DNA of 64,000 nt, from NCBI GenBank assembly GCA_963754045.1, contig CAVWEN010000002.1, forward strand, positions 496,001-560,000, given 5' to 3'. Source of the DNA: JALZKA01 sp963754045 (GTDB taxonomy: Bacteria > Actinomycetota > Thermoleophilia > Solirubrobacterales > 70-9). Of this stretch, positions 8,240 to 16,346 are shown piece after piece. Numbering within the stretch: position 1 is the first letter of the stretch; each line of letters begins with the position of its first letter. The notes under the pieces are model-generated. The model did no database searches. It was not told where the DNA came from and worked only from the letters and a program-made list of their open reading frames with translations. The position numbers and the translations under genes were made by a program.

Positions 8240-9515
8240 ACGTCGCTCGCTGCGCCCTATACGGGGCAGGGAGCGACGTTCGCGTGGGGTGGACGACGGC
8301 GCTTCGCGCACGCTGCGCCCTGTTGAAGGCGACGCGTGCGGCCAGCGCTGCGGCGAGACCCGCGACGCCCGCGAGGACCAGGCCCGCACGCGGCCCCGTG
8401 GCACCTGAGAGGGCCCCGACCAATGGGCCGCCGATGGGTGTCGTGCCCATGAAGACGATCATGTAGAGAGCCATGACCCGGCCTCGCATCTGTGGGTCGG
8501 CTTCGAGTTGAAGGGTGGAATTCACGCCCGCCGCGAAGGCGACGCTGGCGAAGCCGAGCGGGACGAGCGCCAGGGCCGCGACGGCGAGGGTCGGCGCGGC
8601 GGCGCTGGCCAGGGCGATTGCGCCGAAGGCCGCGGCGGCTCCGACCAGCAGCCGGTCGCCGACGTGTTCGCGCGCGCTGGTGAACAGGGCGCCGCCCACC
8701 GCGCCGGCCCCCATCGCCACCGCGAGCGCCGAGTACGCGGTCGCATCTCCGGCGAACGTGTCCCTGGCCAGCAGCGGGAGGAGTACCTGAAAGTTGAAGC
8801 CAAGCGTCCCGATCAGGGCCATCATCGCCATCGGGATGGCCAGGGTCGGGTTGCCCGCGACGTAGCGAAGTGCCGTGCGTACCGCGCGCGGCTCACGTAC
8901 CGCGGTACGTGGTGGACGCAGCGCTGCGCCGTCGAGGCGCATCAGCGCCACCAGCATCGCGACGAACGAAAGGCCGTTGACGAGAAAGCAGAAGGCAATG
9001 CCGCCGAGCGCGATCAGGAGGCCGGCGAGAGCCGGTCCGGCGATCCGGGAGCTGTGGATGAGGACGCTTTGCAGGCCGACCGCGTTGACGACCCGGTCGG
9101 GCCCGACGATCTCGATCACGAAGCTCTGTCGTGCCGGGCTGTCGACGGCCATCACCGTGCCGCGGAGGAAGACCAGCGCCATCACCATCCAGGCGGCAAC
9201 GCCGCCGGAGACGGTGAGCGCAAAGAGGGCGAAGGCGGGGATCGCCATCAGTGCCTGGGTGACGATCAGCAGCTGTCGTTTCGACACGCGGTCGGCCAGT
9301 AAGCCTCCCCACAGCCCGACCAGGAGCATCGGCAGGAATTGCAGCGCGGCGGTTGCACCGAGCGCGAAGGCGCTGCCTGTGATCGTCAGCACCAGCCACA
9401 TCTCGGCCACGATCTGCATCCAATTGCCGCTCACCGAGAGCAGCTGTCCGGTGAACCAGAGGCGGTAGTTCGGAACCTCGAGCGAGCGCAGGCTGCGGCG
9501 CCAGGCGTCGCTCAA
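8052..9515 (-). CDS. MFS exporter (12-helix, enterobactin-exporter-like)
   Basis: The protein of about 487 aa is a major facilitator with 12 helices, typical of the MFS_3/EntS-like drug or siderophore exporters. Helix 1 follows VPNYRLWFTGQLLSVSGNW, and the loop GLWGGLLADRVSKR is the A-like motif between helices 2 and 3. The chosen start is TTG at 9515, which overlaps the stop of an 18-codon frame that itself overlaps the MarR stop. After the last helix a basic, low-complexity tail of about 90 residues reads through the 8238-8281 hairpin and overlaps the convergent gene by 188 nt. That tail may not be genuine. Expression is probably controlled by the upstream MarR. Confidence 0.75.
   Translation of the reverse strand: MSDAWRRSLRSLEVPNYRLWFTGQLLSVSGNWMQIVAEMWLVLTITGSAFALGATAALQFLPMLLVGLWGGLLADRVSKRQLLIVTQALMAIPAFALFALTVSGGVAAWMVMALVFLRGTVMAVDSPARQSFVIEIVGPDRVVNAVGLQSVLIHSSRIAGPALAGLLIALGGIAFCFLVNGLSFVAMLVALMRLDGAALRPPRTAVREPRAVRTALRYVAGNPTLAIPMAMMALIGTLGFNFQVLLPLLARDTFAGDATAYSALAVAMGAGAVGGALFTSAREHVGDRLLVGAAAAFGAIALASAAAPTLAVAALALVPLGFASVAFAAGVNSTLQLEADPQMRGRVMALYMIVFMGTTPIGGPLVGALSGATGPRAGLVLAGVAGLAAALAARVAFNRAQRARSAVVHPTRTSLPAPYRAQRATFTGLGPEEAVGASPGERDSGRARECEPVAAVRTQRTPRRRSALRRGPRSPGSRPRDDATRAR
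8238..8281. terminator. Long inverted repeat at the convergent end of the membrane-protein and MFS genes
   Basis: GAACGTCGCTC (8238-8248) pairs perfectly with GAGCGACGTTC (8271-8281). Inner CTGC/GCAG and CCC/GGG pairs extend the stem to about 18 bp around a TATA loop. It starts at the TGA of the + gene, so it fits a terminator or transcript-end stabiliser. It lacks a T-run on either strand. The convergent MFS frame reads straight through it. Confidence 0.45.
8894..8911. repeat. Perfect 18-bp palindrome inside the MFS gene
   Basis: CACGTACCGCGGTACGTG is fully self-complementary over 18 bp. It lies within the central cytoplasmic-loop coding region of the MFS exporter. The protein sequence there (around TAVREPRAV) does not require it. 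It could be a protein-binding site or chance. Confidence 0.5.
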
Positions 9516-9568
9516 GAGCAGACCCCAACCAGGGAGGCCAGTTCGCTTTCGCGACTCGCGTCGCTCAT
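9512..9568 (-). CDS. Possible 18-codon leader ORF between marR-type gene and MFS gene
   Basis: An ATG at 9568 overlaps the MarR stop (ATGA). It opens an 18-codon frame, MSDASRESELASLVGVCS, whose TGA overlaps the TTG taken as the MFS start (TTGA). Either this is a coupled leader peptide, or a one-base indel has separated the original MFS start from its frame. No function is implied by the sequence. Confidence 0.3.
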   Translation of the reverse strand: MSDASRESELASLVGVCS

Positions 9569-10017
9569 CCGTTCGCTTCCAGTTCGAGCATCTGCGAGAG
9601 GAGGTCTGCGGCGCGCTCCAGTGTCGCGTGCTCATCTCGACTGAGCTCGCGCAGGCGCTGGGTGAGGAAGGCGTTCTTACGGCCACGCAGGCGCTTCAGC
9701 AGCGCCCTGCCTGCGGAACTCGTGCTCAGCAGTGACGAGCGGCGATCGTCGGGATCTGCGGCGCGCTCGATCAATCCGAGGTGGTCGAGCTTTGCAACCA
9801 CCCGGGTGACGGTGGGGCGCTTGACGCCCTCGACCTTGGCAAGTTCGCTTGGTGTGAGCGGCCCGAGGAGTTCGATCGATGCGAGCGCGGCGGTCAGGGT
9901 GGGTGAGAGCGCGGTGTCCGCCTCCTGACGCAGGCGGCGGGCGCTGCGGGCGACCACGAGGCGAAGGTGCGATGCCAGCTCGGCCAGCTCAGCGTCGGTG
10001 ATCCTGGTAGTTGCCAT
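9565..10017 (-). CDS. MarR family transcriptional regulator
   Basis: The 150-aa protein has a MarR winged helix. The recognition region is LTPSELAKVEGVKRPTVTRV, followed by a wing with DPDDRRSS, and dimerisation helices sit at both ends. MarR proteins usually repress an adjacent exporter and release DNA on binding a phenolic ligand. The MFS exporter lies directly downstream on the same strand. A palindrome sits at its promoter, 1 nt before the start codon, so autoregulation is likely. Confidence 0.85.
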   Translation of the reverse strand: MATTRITDAELAELASHLRLVVARSARRLRQEADTALSPTLTAALASIELLGPLTPSELAKVEGVKRPTVTRVVAKLDHLGLIERAADPDDRRSSLLSTSSAGRALLKRLRGRKNAFLTQRLRELSRDEHATLERAADLLSQMLELEANG

Positions 10018-10018
10018 T

Positions 10019-10031
10019 GCTAATTAGCATA
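10019..10031 (-). promoter_or_regulatory. MarR operator palindrome overlapping the -10 box
   Basis: The perfect palindrome GCTAATTAGC (10019-10028) overlaps a -10 box TATGCT (minus strand, 10031-10026) that ends 8 nt before the MarR ATG at 10017. AT-rich palindromes of this kind are typical MarR sites. Binding here would block transcription of the marR-MFS unit. The assignment is inferred from position and symmetry. Confidence 0.55.
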
Positions 10032-10050
10032 GCGAACTATCGTGGTCGGA

Positions 10051-11796
10051 CTAGCTTCGGCCGGCGCGCTTGCCCAGTTTCGAAAACTGCCCCCAAGTCC
10101 GCGTGTTGGCGATCTCAGCCTTCGTGAGCCAAGCCCGCCGCGCAGTAGCAACGGCGTAGCGCATGTTCTCGAGCGTCGAGACGCGGTGGGCGTCGGTGTT
10201 GAGGCAGATCTTCACCCCGGCGTCTGCGGCCAGGCGCGCGTTCCGTTCCGAGAGATCGCGGCGATTCGGGTTGCCGTTGATCTCGATCATCGTTCCCGTC
10301 GCCGCAGCCGCGGCCGCCACTGCCTCGATATCGAACTCGTAGCCCTCACGCTTGAGCAGTAGCCGCCCGCTCGGGTGCCCGAGGCAATCGACGAGCGGGT
10401 GCTCGAGCGCGGCGATCATGCGCTTGGTCATGTTCGCCTTGGTCATCCGAAACGAGGTATGAACGCTGGCAACGACCCAGTCCAGCCGGGCGAGCAGGTC
10501 GTCGTCGTAGTCGAGTGAACCGTCGGTGCCGATGTTCACCTCGGAGCCCGCCAGCACGCGAAAACGCCTGGTGGCGATCCGTCGGTTCAGCTCGGCGATC
10601 TCGTCGATGCGCTCGGCCAACCGCGCCGGCGTCACGTGATCGCCGAACCCATGGCTCGCCGAGTGGTCCGTGACCGCGAAGTAGGCATAGCCGCGGTCTT
10701 TCGCGGCGGCGGCCATCTCCTCCAGCGTGTTCTTCCCGTCCGAGAGCGTGGTGTGGGAGTGCAGGTCGCCGCGCACATCGGAGAGCTCGACCAGATCGGG
10801 CAGCTCACCATCGAGCGCCGCCCTGATCTCACCGCGGCCCTCGCGCAGCTCCGGCTCGATGTAGGCGAGGCCGAGGCGCTTGTAGACCTCGGCCTCGCCG
10901 GTCGAGACGGTCACCTTGCCGCTTTCTGTGTCGGTGATCCCATGCTCGGAGACCGAGAGGCCCATCCGCACGGCGCGCTCGCGCAGCTCGACGTTGTGCG
11001 CGGCCGAGCCGGTGAAGTGCTGGAACAGGTTGCCGTACGCCTCGGGCGGAACGATCCGCAGGTCAACGGAGACACCGTTGTGGGTGGTGATCCTCACGCC
11101 GCCGTCACCGGGGTTACCCGACGCGTCGGCGAGCGGATGCGCCGTGAGGGCGGCTGCCAGGGCTCGGGCGTCGGTGGCGGTGGCGATCAGGTCCACGTCC
11201 TTGCAGGTCTCAGCCTGCCGACGAGCCGAGCCGGCGACCTCGACGGCGTCGGCGGCAGGATGCTCGCGCAGGTCGGCCGCCAGCCTCTCCGCGATCGGAA
11301 GCACGTCGGAGAGCAGCACTCGCTCCGCAGGCCCGCCCGCCCCCAGCCTTTCCAGCTGCGCCGCGATGTTGTCCTCGGCCTTTGGCCCGAGGCCCTTCAG
11401 CACCCGGATCCTGTTGTCGGCGACGGCGGCTCGCAGATCGTCGAGGCTTGCCACTCCCAGCTCATCGAAGAGCCGCCTCACCGTCTTGGCGCCCAGCCCC
11501 GGGATGCGAGTCACCTCGACCAGGCTCGCCGGGTACTTGCCTTTCAGCTTCTCGGCCGACGGGATCACCCCGGTTTCCATCAGCACCTTTATCTTCTCCT
11601 CGAGCGTCCTGCCGATCCCCGGCAGCTCGGTCACCCGGCCCGCCTCGGTCAGCTCCGCGATCGACACCGGGCTCTGGCGCACGACCTTGGCTGCGTCACG
11701 GTAGGCATTGACGCGATGGCGGATCGCTCCGTCGAGCTCGTAGAGCGTCGCCAGCTCGGAGAAGGCGTCGGCGATCTCGGCGTTTCGCATCGTCAT
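10051..11796 (-). CDS. polX: Bacterial DNA polymerase X with PHP domain
   Basis: The 581-aa protein has the bacterial PolX layout: an N-terminal 8-kDa-like and HhH region (LPGIGRTLEEKI, IPGLGAKTVRRL), the nucleotidyltransferase core, and a C-terminal PHP domain. Core motif GSARRQAETCKDVDLI supplies two catalytic aspartates. The PHP domain begins DLHSHTTLSDG and contains TDHS, VASVH, LGHP and NTDAH metal ligands, consistent with 3'-5' exonuclease activity. PolX acts in base-excision and gap-filling repair. ATG at 11796 is chosen, with ATG at 11790 two codons in as an alternative. The gene is divergent from the mannosyltransferase and is followed by marR after 33 nt. Confidence 0.88.
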   Translation of the reverse strand: MTMRNAEIADAFSELATLYELDGAIRHRVNAYRDAAKVVRQSPVSIAELTEAGRVTELPGIGRTLEEKIKVLMETGVIPSAEKLKGKYPASLVEVTRIPGLGAKTVRRLFDELGVASLDDLRAAVADNRIRVLKGLGPKAEDNIAAQLERLGAGGPAERVLLSDVLPIAERLAADLREHPAADAVEVAGSARRQAETCKDVDLIATATDARALAAALTAHPLADASGNPGDGGVRITTHNGVSVDLRIVPPEAYGNLFQHFTGSAAHNVELRERAVRMGLSVSEHGITDTESGKVTVSTGEAEVYKRLGLAYIEPELREGRGEIRAALDGELPDLVELSDVRGDLHSHTTLSDGKNTLEEMAAAAKDRGYAYFAVTDHSASHGFGDHVTPARLAERIDEIAELNRRIATRRFRVLAGSEVNIGTDGSLDYDDDLLARLDWVVASVHTSFRMTKANMTKRMIAALEHPLVDCLGHPSGRLLLKREGYEFDIEAVAAAAAATGTMIEINGNPNRRDLSERNARLAADAGVKICLNTDAHRVSTLENMRYAVATARRAWLTKAEIANTRTWGQFSKLGKRAGRS

Positions 11797-11822
11797 CTCG
11801 CCAGTAGTCCTAGCAATCGGGA

Positions 11823-11828
11823 TACCTT
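11823..11828 (+). promoter_or_regulatory. -10 box (TACCTT) of the polyprenol-P-mannosyltransferase gene, leaderless type
   Basis: TACCTT ends 7 nt before the ATG at 11836, which fixes that start over a far longer in-frame extension lying across polX. A leaderless transcript is inferred. Confidence 0.5.
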
Positions 11829-11835
11829 TGGGTCT

Positions 11836-12552
11836 ATGAGCGGACTCGGCGATGTCTGGCTGGTGCTCCCGACGTACGACGAGGCCGACAACCTGGAGGC
11901 GATCGTGGCGGGCGCCCGGGAGCACCTGCCCGAGGGCAGCCGCATCCTTGTCGTGGACGACGGTTCGCCCGACGGCACCGGCGAGATCGCCGATCGCCTG
12001 GCGGCGGCCAGCGGCGACGTCGAGGTGCTGCACCGAAGCGCCAAGCAGGGCATCGGTCCGGCATACGTTGCCGGGTTCCGGCACGTGCTCGAGCGGGGCG
12101 CGCGCCTGGTGGCGCAGATGGACGCCGACTTCTCGCATGATCCGGCGCACCTGCCGCGGCTCATCGCCGCCGTGAAGCACGCGGATGTAGCGATCGGCTC
12201 CCGATATGCCCCGGGTGGACGGGTCACGGACTGGGGGCCGATCCGCCGCTCGATCAGCCGCGGCGGGGGCTCCTACGCCCGTACCGTGCTTGGCGTCGGC
12301 ATCAGGGACCTCACCGGCGGCTTCAAGGTGTTCCGCTCGGAGGTGCTGGAGGCCATTGACCCGGGCACGGTCGCGGCGCGTGGCTACGCATTTCAGATCG
12401 AGACCACATACCGTGCGATCCGCGCGGGTTACCGCGTGGTGGAAGTTCCGATCGTTTTCCGGGACCGGCGTGTGGGACAGTCCAAGATGAGCGCGGCGAT
12501 CGTCGCCGAAGCTGCCTTGGCGGTACCCCGGATGCGCCTCGGCCGGCGTTAG
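11836..12552 (+). CDS. Polyprenol monophosphomannose synthase-like GT2 glycosyltransferase
   Basis: The 238-aa protein is a family 2 glycosyltransferase of the DPM1/Ppm1 type, which moves mannose (or another hexose) from a GDP/UDP sugar to polyprenyl phosphate on the inner membrane face. Motifs seen are LPTYDEADNL, VVDDGSPDGTGEIA, the metal-binding QMDADFSHDP, GSRYAPGG and DLTGGFKVFR. It lacks the C-terminal membrane helices of some homologues, so it is probably peripheral. Its product could feed the surface polysaccharide or glycoprotein pathways. It is divergent from polX. Confidence 0.85.
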   Translation: MSGLGDVWLVLPTYDEADNLEAIVAGAREHLPEGSRILVVDDGSPDGTGEIADRLAAASGDVEVLHRSAKQGIGPAYVAGFRHVLERGARLVAQMDADFSHDPAHLPRLIAAVKHADVAIGSRYAPGGRVTDWGPIRRSISRGGGSYARTVLGVGIRDLTGGFKVFRSEVLEAIDPGTVAARGYAFQIETTYRAIRAGYRVVEVPIVFRDRRVGQSKMSAAIVAEAALAVPRMRLGRR

Positions 12553-12585
12553 TAACGTTGAAGCCATTCCTTTTACTTCATTTTG

Positions 12586-12591
12586 TATAGT
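12586..12591 (+). promoter_or_regulatory. Promoter -10 (TATAGT) upstream of thioredoxin
   Basis: A conspicuously AT-rich stretch (12555-12595) in otherwise GC-rich DNA contains TATAGT. A possible TTGAAG -35 at 12558-12563 is spaced too far (22 nt), so the -35 is unclear. The start codon is 37 nt downstream with a good AGGAGA ribosome site, so this transcript is leadered. Confidence 0.45.
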
Positions 12592-12628
12592 TAGTCCGAC
12601 GCCCAGCCCAACCCGACCAGGAGACGAA

Positions 12629-12958
12629 ATGTCCGGCAATCTGCCCGATGTCACCGACACCAACTTCCAGTCCGAAGTGCTCGAGTCCTCCGAACCCGTG
12701 CTGGTCGACTTCTGGGCGCCGTGGTGCGGTCCCTGCCGCGTCGTACACCCGATTCTCGAAGAAATGTCGGGCGAGCGCGACGACATGAAGATCGTCTCGC
12801 TGAACATCGACGACAACCAGCGCACCGCCGCCGACTACGACGTGCTCTCGATTCCGACCCTGATCCTGTTCAAGAACGGCGCCGAGGCCGCCCGGGTGAT
12901 CGGTGCGAAGCCTAAGCGGAGCCTCGAGGCCGAACTCGAGCCCGCCCTCGCCGCATAG
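12629..12958 (+). CDS. trxA: Thioredoxin
   Basis: The 109-aa cytoplasmic protein has the classical fold and active site WCGPC (FWAPWCGPCRVVHP near residue 32). It also has the cis-proline segment SIPTLILFKNG. It would reduce protein disulfides with thioredoxin reductase, and nearby MsrA is one plausible client. An AGGAGA ribosome site sits 7 nt before the ATG, one of the few strong Shine-Dalgarno sequences in the window. A small tautomerase gene follows after 59 nt. Confidence 0.93.
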   Translation: MSGNLPDVTDTNFQSEVLESSEPVLVDFWAPWCGPCRVVHPILEEMSGERDDMKIVSLNIDDNQRTAADYDVLSIPTLILFKNGAEAARVIGAKPKRSLEAELEPALAA

Positions 12959-12975
12959 ATCGGTGAGCGACGCAA

Positions 12976-12995
12976 GGCGGGAAAGCGTGCCCGCC
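12976..12995 (+). terminator. Small hairpin between thioredoxin and tautomerase genes
   Basis: GGCGGG (12976-12981) and CCCGCC (12990-12995) form a 6-bp stem around an 8-nt loop. No T-run follows, so it is at best a weak terminator or processing signal. Confidence 0.25.
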
Positions 12996-13017
12996 CTCAC
13001 TGGAAGGGAATAGTCCC

Positions 13018-13197
13018 ATGCCGTTCGTTCACATTCAATGGTTCGAGGGGCGCTCCGACGAGCAGAAGGCGGAGCTGGCCCGCCGGATCACCGAGGCGAT
13101 GGTCGAGGTCGGCAAGACGACCCCCGACCACGTCTGGATCCGCTTCGACGACGCGAAGCGCTCCGACTGGACGATCGCCGGCGAGCCCCAGGGTTAG
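13018..13197 (+). CDS. 4-oxalocrotonate tautomerase family protein
   Basis: This 59-aa reading frame begins MPFVHIQWFEGRSDEQKAEL, so Pro1 would be exposed as the catalytic base after removal of the initiator Met. The helix EQKAELARRITEAMVEVGKT and the strand PDHVWIRFDD match small tautomerase-superfamily subunits of about 60 aa, which assemble as hexamers. An AAGGGA ribosome site lies about 8 nt upstream. The stop overlaps the convergent ileS stop by 4 nt. Its natural substrate is unknown, and no catechol meta-cleavage genes are nearby. Confidence 0.75.
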   Translation: MPFVHIQWFEGRSDEQKAELARRITEAMVEVGKTTPDHVWIRFDDAKRSDWTIAGEPQG

Positions 13198-16100
13198 CCG
13201 ACGCGCTCGACCGCGATTTCGAGGCTCATCCCGTCGATCGTGGTCTCACCGCCACCACCGTCGTACGACGTGCTGGTGGCAAGCGTTTCCGCACTGACGT
13301 AGTCCGCATTGGCCTGCGCGGCCTTGACGAGCGCCTTGTCGCCGCCCAGCGTGAGCGCGATCCTGTCCGTGACCTCCAGCCCGGCGTGCTTTCGCGCGGA
13401 CTGAACGGCGTGGACGATCTCGCGGGCAAGTCCCTCCGATCGCAGATCGTCGTCCAGCTCCAGCTCCAGCGCGACGGCGCGACCGGCCTCGGATTCCACC
13501 TCGTAACCCTCGAGGGGTTCCATCACGAGCTGGAGATCGGCAGGCTCGAGCTGGTGCTCGCGGCCCTCGACGTTGATCCCGAGCGACCGCTCGCCCTTCG
13601 CGGCGGCGGAAGCGTGCGCGGGATCGAGCGCCTCCACGGCCGCCGCCGCCAGCGGCATCGCCTTGCCGAAGCGGGGGCCGAGGGTCCGGTAGTTCGGCTT
13701 CACCCGGTAGCTCACTAGTTCGATCTCGTCGCTGACGAACTCCAGCTCCTTCACGTTCAACTCCGAGCGGACGATTTCCCCGAGCCGCTCGATCTCGTCG
13801 CGCTCCCCCGGCGTGGCAACGATCACGGCTTTGTGCAGGGGTTGGCGCATCTTGACCTTGGCCGCGGAACGCGCGGCGCGGCCAAGCTCGATCGCACGAA
13901 GGGCCGCGTCGACGCCGGCCTCCAGCTCCGCCTTGCGCCGGCCCTCGTCGACCTGCGGATAGTCGGCCAGGTGGACCGAGCCGTCTGCCGGGTCGCCGCA
14001 GAGATTGAGGTAGATCTCGTCGGCGACGAAGGGCGTGAATGGCGCGAGCAGCTTGGCCGCCTCGAGCAGGCAGTGGCGCAGCGTCCAGAACGCCGCCCGA
14101 TCGCCCTCCCAGAATCGGCGGCGCCCGAAGCGGACGTACGAGTTTGAGAGCTCGTCGGTGAAGGCGGCGATCGCCTTGCCGGCGGCGGTGCAGTCAAACA
14201 CGTCCATCGCCATCCGCACTTCGGCGACGGTCGATTGCAGGCGAGAAAGGATCCACCTGTCCAAATCGCCGAGTTCCGAGGGCTCGGCGAGGTCGTCCAG
14301 CCTCAGCCCCTCGGCGTTCGCGTACAGCACCCAGAACGAGTACGTGTTCCAGAGGGTGAGCATGAACTGGCGTACCGCCTCGCCGACCGTGTCGGATGAG
14401 AATCGGTAGCCCGACCACGGCTGCTGGGAGGTCAGGTAGTACCAGCGAAACGCGTCGGCGCCGTGGTCGTCAAGCACCTCCCACGGGTCCACCACGTTGC
14501 CGCGGCTCTTCGACATCTTTTGGCCCTCGGGATCGAGGATGAGCCCAAGGCAGACGCAGTTGCGGTAGCTCGCCCGGTCGTGGACGAGGGTCGAGACCGC
14601 GAGCAGGGAGTAGAACCACCCGCGCGTCTGGTCGATCGCTTCGCAGATGTAGTCCGCCGGGAAGCGACCGTCGAATTCCTCGGCGCCCTCGAACGGATGG
14701 TGAAACTGTGCGAACGGCATCGCGCCCGAGTCGAACCAGGTGTCGATCACCTCGGGCACGCGCCGCATCTCGCCGGTGCAGCCATCGGCATCACACCCAA
14801 AGGCGACCGAGTCGATGTGCGGACGGTGCAGGTCCTCGGGGACCGCGCCGCCGCGCTCGCGGAGGTCGGCTATCGAACCCGCACAGAACATCTCGCCGCA
14901 GCCCTCTGCGTCGCAGCGCCAGATAGGCAACGGGGTGCCCCAGTAGCGCTCGCGCGAGAGCGCCCAGTCCACGTTGCTCTCCAGCCAGCGCCCGAACCGG
15001 CCGTCGCGGATGTGCTCCGGATGCCAGCCGATCCTCTGGTTCTCGGCGAGCATCCGGTCGCGGACCTCGGTTGTGCGGATGTACCAGCTCGACTTCGCGT
15101 AGTAGAGAAGCGGGGTGTCGCAGCGCCAGCAGTGCGGGTACGAGTGCTCGTAGTCCTCGGCGCGGAAGAGCCGCCCCGACGCTTCGAGCGCCGCAACGAT
15201 CTCCGGGTTGTGCTCGAACACCAGCTTGCCCTGGAAGTCGGGGACACGCTGGTCGTAGGTGCCGTCGGGCAGGACGGGGTTCTGCAATGTCATCCCGTGT
15301 TCCTGTCCGAGGCGGAAGTCGTCCTCACCGAAGGCAAGCGCGGTGTGAACCAGGCCGGTGCCGTCGTCGGTCGTAACGAAATCCGCGGGAAGCACCGAAT
15401 GACCGAGTGGACCGAAGTCCTCGCCCCTCAGGTAGTCGAACGGCGCCTCGTAGCGCTCGCCGACAAGCTCACTGCCCTTCAGGCTCGAGAGCTCCTGCCA
15501 CCCATCGCCCAAAACCGCTTCGGCGAGAAGCTTGGCGACGATCAAGACCTCATCACTTCCAGCGGGCGACGCCCGCACGTACTCGATGTCGGGTCCGACG
15601 GCGACCGCGGCGTGGGAGATGAGCGTCCACGGGGTCGTCGTCCAGACCAAGAGCGACTCGTTCGCGCCGTCAAGCGGGAGGCGGACGTACACGGCGGGGT
15701 CGACGATGTCGTGGTATCCCTGCGCGACCTCGTGGGAGCTCAGGGCGGTTCCGCAGCGCGGGCAGTAGGGCACCACCTTGTGGCCTTCGTACAGGCGCTC
15801 GTCATCCCAGATCTTGCGCAATGCCCACCAGACCGACTCGATGTAGTCGTCGGTCATCGTCACGTAAGGGTCGTCGAGGTCGATCCAGAACCCGATGCGC
15901 TCGGTCAGCCGGTTCCAGTCGGCGACGTAGCGGAAGACGGAATCGCGGCAGCGTTCGTTGAATGCGGCGATCCCGAAGGCTTCGATCTCCGCCTTCGAGG
16001 AGATTCCGAGCTCCTTCTCGACCTCCAGCTCGACGGGCAGGCCGTGACAGTCCCAGCCCGCCTTGCGGGGCACGTGGTAGCCAGTCATCGCGCGGTAGCG

Positions 16101-16313
16101 GGGGTAGACGTCCTTGAAGACGCGGGAGAGAACGTGGTGCGAGCCGGGCTTGCCGTTCGCGGTCGGCGGGCCTTCGTAGAAGCTCCAGGTCTCGGCGCCC
16201 TCACGGGCGGCCAGCTGCCGGGCGAAGACATCACGCTCGCGCCAGCGCTCGAGCGTTGCCTCCTCGAGGGCTGGAAAGCTCTGCTTGGGGTCTACCTCTC
16301 GAAAGCCGCTCAC
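13194..16313 (-). CDS. ileS: Isoleucyl-tRNA synthetase
   Basis: The 1039-aa class I synthetase charges tRNA-Ile. The N-terminal signature is PPTANGKPGSHHVLSRVFKD, with GSHH in place of the usual HIGH, followed by AGWDCHGLPVE. The KMSKS loop is KMSKSRGNVVDPWEVL. The editing domain contains LLVWTTTPWTL. The length and form of the HIGH region are those of the eukaryote-like type-II IleRS, which tends to be less sensitive to mupirocin. The GTG start at 16313 follows a TAGAAT box by 9 nt. No T-box leader is visible. Confidence 0.93.
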   Translation of the reverse strand: MSGFREVDPKQSFPALEEATLERWRERDVFARQLAAREGAETWSFYEGPPTANGKPGSHHVLSRVFKDVYPRYRAMTGYHVPRKAGWDCHGLPVELEVEKELGISSKAEIEAFGIAAFNERCRDSVFRYVADWNRLTERIGFWIDLDDPYVTMTDDYIESVWWALRKIWDDERLYEGHKVVPYCPRCGTALSSHEVAQGYHDIVDPAVYVRLPLDGANESLLVWTTTPWTLISHAAVAVGPDIEYVRASPAGSDEVLIVAKLLAEAVLGDGWQELSSLKGSELVGERYEAPFDYLRGEDFGPLGHSVLPADFVTTDDGTGLVHTALAFGEDDFRLGQEHGMTLQNPVLPDGTYDQRVPDFQGKLVFEHNPEIVAALEASGRLFRAEDYEHSYPHCWRCDTPLLYYAKSSWYIRTTEVRDRMLAENQRIGWHPEHIRDGRFGRWLESNVDWALSRERYWGTPLPIWRCDAEGCGEMFCAGSIADLRERGGAVPEDLHRPHIDSVAFGCDADGCTGEMRRVPEVIDTWFDSGAMPFAQFHHPFEGAEEFDGRFPADYICEAIDQTRGWFYSLLAVSTLVHDRASYRNCVCLGLILDPEGQKMSKSRGNVVDPWEVLDDHGADAFRWYYLTSQQPWSGYRFSSDTVGEAVRQFMLTLWNTYSFWVLYANAEGLRLDDLAEPSELGDLDRWILSRLQSTVAEVRMAMDVFDCTAAGKAIAAFTDELSNSYVRFGRRRFWEGDRAAFWTLRHCLLEAAKLLAPFTPFVADEIYLNLCGDPADGSVHLADYPQVDEGRRKAELEAGVDAALRAIELGRAARSAAKVKMRQPLHKAVIVATPGERDEIERLGEIVRSELNVKELEFVSDEIELVSYRVKPNYRTLGPRFGKAMPLAAAAVEALDPAHASAAAKGERSLGINVEGREHQLEPADLQLVMEPLEGYEVESEAGRAVALELELDDDLRSEGLAREIVHAVQSARKHAGLEVTDRIALTLGGDKALVKAAQANADYVSAETLATSTSYDGGGGETTIDGMSLEIAVERVG

Positions 16314-16322
16314 GGGCGGCCG

Positions 16323-16328
16323 ATTCTA
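16323..16328 (-). promoter_or_regulatory. -10 box (TAGAAT) of ileS
   Basis: TAGAAT on the minus strand ends 9 nt before the GTG start of ileS. No Shine-Dalgarno sequence and no T-box are evident, so a short leader or leaderless transcript is likely. Confidence 0.4.
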
Positions 16329-16346
16329 GGAGCGCCGGGGTCCTCC

